A stretch of DNA of 64,000 nucleotides, taken from contig MNCI01005798.1 in NCBI GenBank assembly GCA_015680685.1, forward strand, positions 514,406-578,405. The letters run 5' to 3'. How positions within the stretch are numbered: the first letter of the stretch is position 1; the number at the start of each line of letters is the position of its first letter. The DNA comes from Gnetum montanum (Eukaryota > Streptophyta > Gnetopsida > Gnetales > Gnetaceae). The notes beneath the pieces were generated by a model, which ran no database searches, was not told where the DNA came from, and saw only the letters and a list, made by a program, of their open reading frames with translations. This document shows positions 60,070-64,000 of this stretch, piece by piece. A program made the translations under genes and the position numbers.

Positions 60070-61494
60070 GTCCATTGTGTTTATACTTTCATCCGGGAAT
60101 TCAGGCTCTATGGTTGCTTGATCATGCGTTGGTGATGCGGCCATTTGGTTCGCTATGGCTTGACGTTTGACTGATGATTGTGCTACATAGTACAAGTCAA
60201 ACTCAGCTATCATGGCTTTCCATTGGGCTATTCGACTCGTTTCGTAAATGTTTCCTGTTATAGCTCTCAGTATATTGTCCTTACAGATTATGTAAACTTG
60301 ATTACGGAAGAGGTAATGTCGCAATTTTCTTAGAGAAAAGACCAAAGCTAAGCATGACCTCTCGACGTCGTTGTACTTCTTTTCATGGGCAACTAAGGCA
60401 TGGCTCAAGTAATATACAGGGGCTTCAGTTCGGTCATCTCGTTTCTAGCAGAGCATAGATGCGATGGACGATTCTGAAGTGGCAAGGTATATGAAAAACG
60501 GTTTGTTGTTTTGGGGCGGGTAAATCGTAGGCAGTCGGGCAAGTGCTATTTTAATATTTTTGAAGGCTTCCTGGCACTGCGGAGTCCATTTGAAATGGAC
60601 ATTTTTATGTAACAGGTGGTTCATAGGTTTTAATTTGTCTGTCGTTTTTTCTACGAAGCACCTGATGAACTGTAATCTCCCTTGTAGACCGCAAAGCTCG
60701 GTAAGGTTAATTGGGGGTTTTAGGTTTGTTATGGCTTTCACCTTATCGGGGTCTACTCGTATCCCTGATTCAAAAGCTATGAATCCAAGCATCTTGCCTG
60801 TTTTGACGCCAAAGACACATTTTTTCGGGTTAAGTCTCAGTTCATATTTCAAACAATGCTTTAGGACTAAATTGAGGTCTTGTGTATGTTGTTCGGTTAT
60901 TTTTGACTTAACCACGATGTCATCCACATAATCGTTGAGTAACCATAACATATAATCACTGAAGATAAATGTCATGGCTCTTTGATATGTGGCCCCTGCG
61001 TTCTTGAGACCGAAGGGCAGCATGGTGTAACAAAAAGTTCCCCATGGGGTCATGAAGGTGGTTCGAAGTTGATGTTCTGGGTTGATGCATATTTGGTTGT
61101 ATCCCGAGAAACCATCCATAAAAGATAACAAGGCATGTCCTGCAGTCGAGTCAATGAGTTGATTGATGCTAGGCAGGGGAAAGTCATCTTTTATGGTTGC
61201 TACGTTTAAATCTTGGAAGTTGATGCATAAGCAAATGCTTCCGTTTTTCTTCAGGACGATGACCATGTTTGACATCCATTCGGCGTAATGAACAGCCTAG
61301 ATGAAACCAGCTTGGTAAAGTTTGGTGATCTCATTGTGAACTGCCAATGCCACCTCAGGTCTAACTTTTTGCGCTTTTTGTTTTACTGGTCTTAGTTTTG
61401 GGTCAAGGATAATGTTGTGTTGAACAATTCTAGGATCTAGCCCTGGCATGTCCGTATAGGACCAAGCGAACGCTTTCATGTTTTCCCTAAGCAC
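60070..61494 (-). pseudogene. Reverse transcriptase and first RNase H of element F
   Basis: Minus strand. 61494-61297 (MPGLDPRIVQHNIILDPKL), a stop in place of a codon near 61296, then 61275-60445 with INFQDLNVATIKDDFPLP, FMDGFSGYNQICINPEHQ, PFGLKNAGATYQRAMTFIFS, NDYVDDIVVKSK (intact YVDD) and the connection FVEKTTDKLKPMNHLLH. RNase H continues through PFFIYLATSESSIASMLC, a stop at about 60445, and 60408-60130 (YNDVERSCLALVFSLRKLRH, RAITGNIYETSRIAQWKAM). Only a few stops; this is the best preserved pol in the window. Confidence 0.95.
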
Positions 61495-61914
61495 ATGCTA
61501 AATGTCTTGGGCCAAGTGCAGTTGTAGCAGTGTGTTTAATTTTAAGATCTTGACTTCCCCATCAGGCATGGTAATGGGGGTTTCAGCCAATGGGTCTTTG
61601 GTGATGTTTTCAGCTTCTATGTCAAGAAACTTCATCATGCCTTGGTAATTGTCTGTTGTTTGCTGTGTTGAGGCTATGACCGCCTCGTCCATCAGTGTAC
61701 TTAAATTGATGAAGTTTATGTCAATGTCCCGTATAATGATGCCGTGTGGTCCGTCAACGGTTAACGGTGTGGTTAACTGTGGGCAGTCCATTGGGCTTGC
61801 TCCTGCCAATAAGCCGAGAGTTGCATAAGCAAAAGGGTGTAGTTCTATGTTTTCTGGTGGTTTTAAATTATGTGTACGTGCATAATGGTGGATTATCATC
61901 ACACCTGGATGCAT
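61495..61914 (-). pseudogene. RT leader of element F
   Basis: Minus strand frame 61914-61498: LTVDGPHGIIIRDIDINFIN, KFLDIEAENITKDPLAETPI, EVKILKLNTLL. It corresponds to the leaders of B and C but is about 50 codons longer at its N terminus (HPGVMIIHHYARTH). Closest to the leader of G. Confidence 0.85.
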
Positions 61915-62030
61915 GGCAGTTTAAGGCCGTACCGGGCTGTCATTGGGTGAGGAAATGGCAGTCTAAGGCCATACCGGGCCGTGATTGGCAGTTTAAGGCC
62001 GTACCGAGCTGTGATTGGCAGTTAGCGTAA
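61914..62030 (-). repeat. Pre-RT repeat field of element F
   Basis: Three units of GGCAGTTTAAGGCCGTACCGGGC on the plus strand (61916, 61957, 61987); read on the element strand they are an inverted repeat GCCCGGTACGGCC followed by TTAAACTGCC. Confidence 0.8.
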
Positions 62031-62214
62031 ACGTGTAAAATGGGATCCATGGAGGAACTAGGACATAATAATCTCTGTTTTTAGTTAATTTTCATCATTT
62101 TTGGGGAAATTTTGGCAAATAGTAGGCAAAAAAGGAAAAAAGGTAAAAAAAAAAAAAAAATGGATCGCCAGTGGCGTAAGCGGCGGCGGCGTCAGCGTCA
62201 GCGTCATTGGGTGC

Positions 62215-62222
62215 TATATAAA
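62215..62222 (+). promoter_or_regulatory. Possible TATA box of antisense gene copy F
   Basis: GCTATATAAAGGGAAGGGGG on the plus strand, placed between the pre-RT field and the antisense exons as in A, B and C. A start codon at the expected 158 nt is not seen. Confidence 0.45.
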
Positions 62223-62453
62223 GGGAAGGGGGGTCCATTTGTTTTCACCGGAAAGCGACAATGTGAGCGACAGCGTAAACCTGCTAAGGCGTAAGCGTAA
62301 ACCACGATATCCAACGTAAGCGTAAACCTCAGTGTAGACGCCTAAGACTGATCCCGAGCATAGACACGGAGACCTTGGCGTAGACGCCGAAGCTTAAACT
62401 TCTCCATGCTAGCATAGACAATTGCTCAGCGTGAACTTAGATCATCAACGTAG

Positions 62454-63583
62454 ACACTCCGAGATGGGCAAGGAAAAGGAAGTGGAGGGAAGGGGCAGAA
62501 GGATCCCGATCTAACCTTCGCTGAAGAGACGGAGGCCATGTTGCAGGGTCTGCCTAGGCCAAAGATTCCATCGTGGCCCATGACGTCCCACAGGTAGGCT
62601 ATGATTCCTGCCTCTGTTGTTTCTGTGGTATTTTCTGTTTGTAGCGTAGACGGTCTCGGCGTATACGCCGAGCATAGGGATTTTTCAGCATGAGGGTTTT
62701 CTGCATGCACGCCAGCGTAACTGTGTAGCGTAGACGATGTTTAGTCCTAGCATAAACATTTTTCCACATTGTTGTATTTAGCGTAAAATTTTGTCAGTGT
62801 TTGTCATCGGTGTAAGTTCTGTTTCTTGCGACGGCGTATACGTTGAGGGTTTGTTCGGCGTATACGATGTACGCGTACAATTGTCTTTTCGGTGTACCGC
62901 TTTATCTTTCTGGCGTAAACTGTTTACGCCAAACGTGAACTTGGGCGTATACGCCGAGGGTTTGCTCAGCATGTATGCTGCGTGTGAAGGGGTTGGGGCG
63001 TCGATGTAGAACAGATCGCCCTCAGCGTAGACACTGAGTTGGCTAGCATGTACGCTGAGTCAAATTTCATTCTTTACGCTAAGTATTAGTCGGCGTATAC
63101 GTTCTGCAGATAGCGTATATGCTAAGTCTCAATTGCTCTAAGTGCTAAGTTTGTCCAACGTACACTATGCGGCGTAAATGTTGAGCGCGAATCACGGGCG
63201 TATACGCTCTGTGTCCGGCGTATACGCTGGGCGTAAATCGTGGGCGTATACGCTCTGTACAGCGTATACGCTGTGCGTAAATTATGGGCGTATATGCTGC
63301 GTCCAGCGTCTACACTGGGCGTAAGTTGTTTTTCATGCTGCAGCGTTGGTGTACACGCTCTATGTACAGCGTATATGCTGGGCGTAAACAGTTGAATTTT
63401 TGATTTTTTGTCGATTTGTGATGCGAACTTTCATTTTGTGGCATTGTGATTGGTTGCAGGGATAGCAAACACTTCCTTATCGTGGTTGAACTCATCGGGG
63501 TGCTAACATGGGCTGGCCCCGTTGAGGAAGGTGATCTTTCCCCAGTTTTATTTGTGGATGACAAGGGGGTCTGGCTCAGGGAA
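62454..63583 (+). pseudogene. Start of antisense gene, copy F (candidate exons), cut by an LTR
   Basis: Two candidate exons on the plus strand. 62454-62593 is open without ATG (DLTFAEETEAMLQGLPRP), ends at CCCACAG with donor GTAGGC; it has no clear match in B or C, so it is weak. 63460-63583 follows acceptor TTGGTTGCAG and is open for 41 codons, ending in VDDKGVWLREG. This matches GDRGVWLRPGA in exon 2 of B and LKPIWFRKGA in exon 2 of C. The remainder of the gene is missing because a B-type LTR joins at about 63584. This makes F the fourth element with the gene. Confidence 0.55.
62640..63400. repeat. GCGTATACGC palindrome array in the F spacer
   Basis: At least fifteen full or near copies of GCGTATACGC or GCGTATACGCTGGGCG, densest at 63180-63380. 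It is the same word as in the F LTR U3 (28130-28450, 56490-56830). It lies between the two candidate exons, hence in an intron of the antisense gene if that is real. Confidence 0.75.
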
Positions 63584-64000
63584 GGGTGCCCTGAACGACC
63601 TTGTTGATCAAACAGGGAATTAATCAGTGTATTTATAGAATTTTGCAACAAATAATTTAGAAACGAAGGTGAAAAAGTGAAATAATGCTTGGAAGTAAAT
63701 AAAACAGATAGTATTGCAACTCATGAAATAAGCAGGAAAACAAAGTAAAATTAGTTAGGAAAATGCACTGCTCCGAAGCTACAAACTTGCTATGTTGAGA
63801 TGGATACAGTCGATTGCATAGTGCACCGAAGTGCAAAGATCCCGAGAGTAACCAGGGCATGTGGAGAAAAGCAATTTATGTGCTTGGGCATGGACTTTAA
63901 TGCTAACAATGCATGGATTATACCAAGCTGGTAGAAAGGGGGACAGAATGGAATGTCAGCTGGGAATCCTAACTATTCGTAGTGTCAAACAGAAAGCTTA
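63584..64000 (-). mobile_element. B-type LTR fragment, cut by the window end
   Basis: Matches 12730-13145 of the B LTR nearly base by base (GAACGACCTTGTTGATCAAA, AATAATGCTTGGAAGTAAAT). The outer 110 bp of the LTR end are absent, so the left border at about 63584 is a truncation and not a clean terminus. Confidence 0.8.

Noticed and set aside
62640-63400. Regularly spaced palindromes resembling a CRISPR array or an origin
   Set aside because: This is plant DNA, spacers are not unique or even in length, and the same word fills the F LTRs. It is a family-specific palindromic repeat.
1-64000. Host protein genes, rRNA or tRNA genes
   Set aside because: None could be supported. The only spliced gene-like structures are the antisense genes inside the elements. 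I saw no tRNA-like cloverleaf or rRNA stretch, but a covariance search would be needed to be certain.

Overview
This window is plant genomic DNA with no recognisable host gene. Almost all of it is a stack of nested, decayed LTR retrotransposons of the Ty3/gypsy Tat/Ogre type. The assignment rests on the order gag-protease, long spacer, RT-RNase H, a second (archaeal-type) RNase H, integrase without a chromodomain, on large LTRs (1.2-2.4 kb), and on a complete copy of 17.4 kb. The host is probably a seed plant with a very large, repeat-filled genome; I cannot name it. No copy is coding-competent: gag, pol and the extra gene all carry stops and frameshifts, many of the C-to-T or G-to-A kind expected from decay of methylated DNA.

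Layout. 1-10930: element A (+), with gag end, protease, an antisense gene, a stub of the RT leader, then an LTR; the rest of pol is missing. 10931-12623: LTR and 3' end of element H (-). 12624-27444: element B (-), inserted in H, with LTR, integrase, both RNases H, RT, antisense gene (here on +), protease and gag. 27445-28825: an F-family LTR (-) cutting B gag. 28830-32120: element G (-), an AT-rich, very old pol. 32921-35640: LTR, primer site and leader of element E (+). 35641-53062: element C (+), complete with two LTRs and a TATAG target duplication, inserted in the E leader. 53068-55809: E continues (gag). 55810-63583: element F (-), cutting E gag, with LTR, integrase, RNases H, RT and the start of its antisense gene. 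63584-64000: a B-type LTR (-) that cuts F.

The most interesting feature is a gene of about eight exons lying between protease and RT, on the strand opposite to gag-pol, in all four elements where this spacer can be read (A, B, C and the start in F). Its exons, GT-AG introns, protein similarity and, in B and C, an identical 158-nt distance from TATA box to ATG are conserved although the elements are otherwise well diverged. It sits inside what looks like the sense-strand intron between pro and RT (a conserved acceptor precedes the RT leader in A, B and C; Ogre elements are known for an intron here). Arrays of a small hairpin followed by TTAAACT bracket this gene and recur after integrase. I do not recognise the protein.

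Other conserved non-coding parts are a hairpin formed by an inverted copy of the polypurine tract and LTR start, a U5 inverted repeat shared by all LTR families, and short palindromic words that are private to each family and occur both in its LTR and in the introns of its antisense gene.
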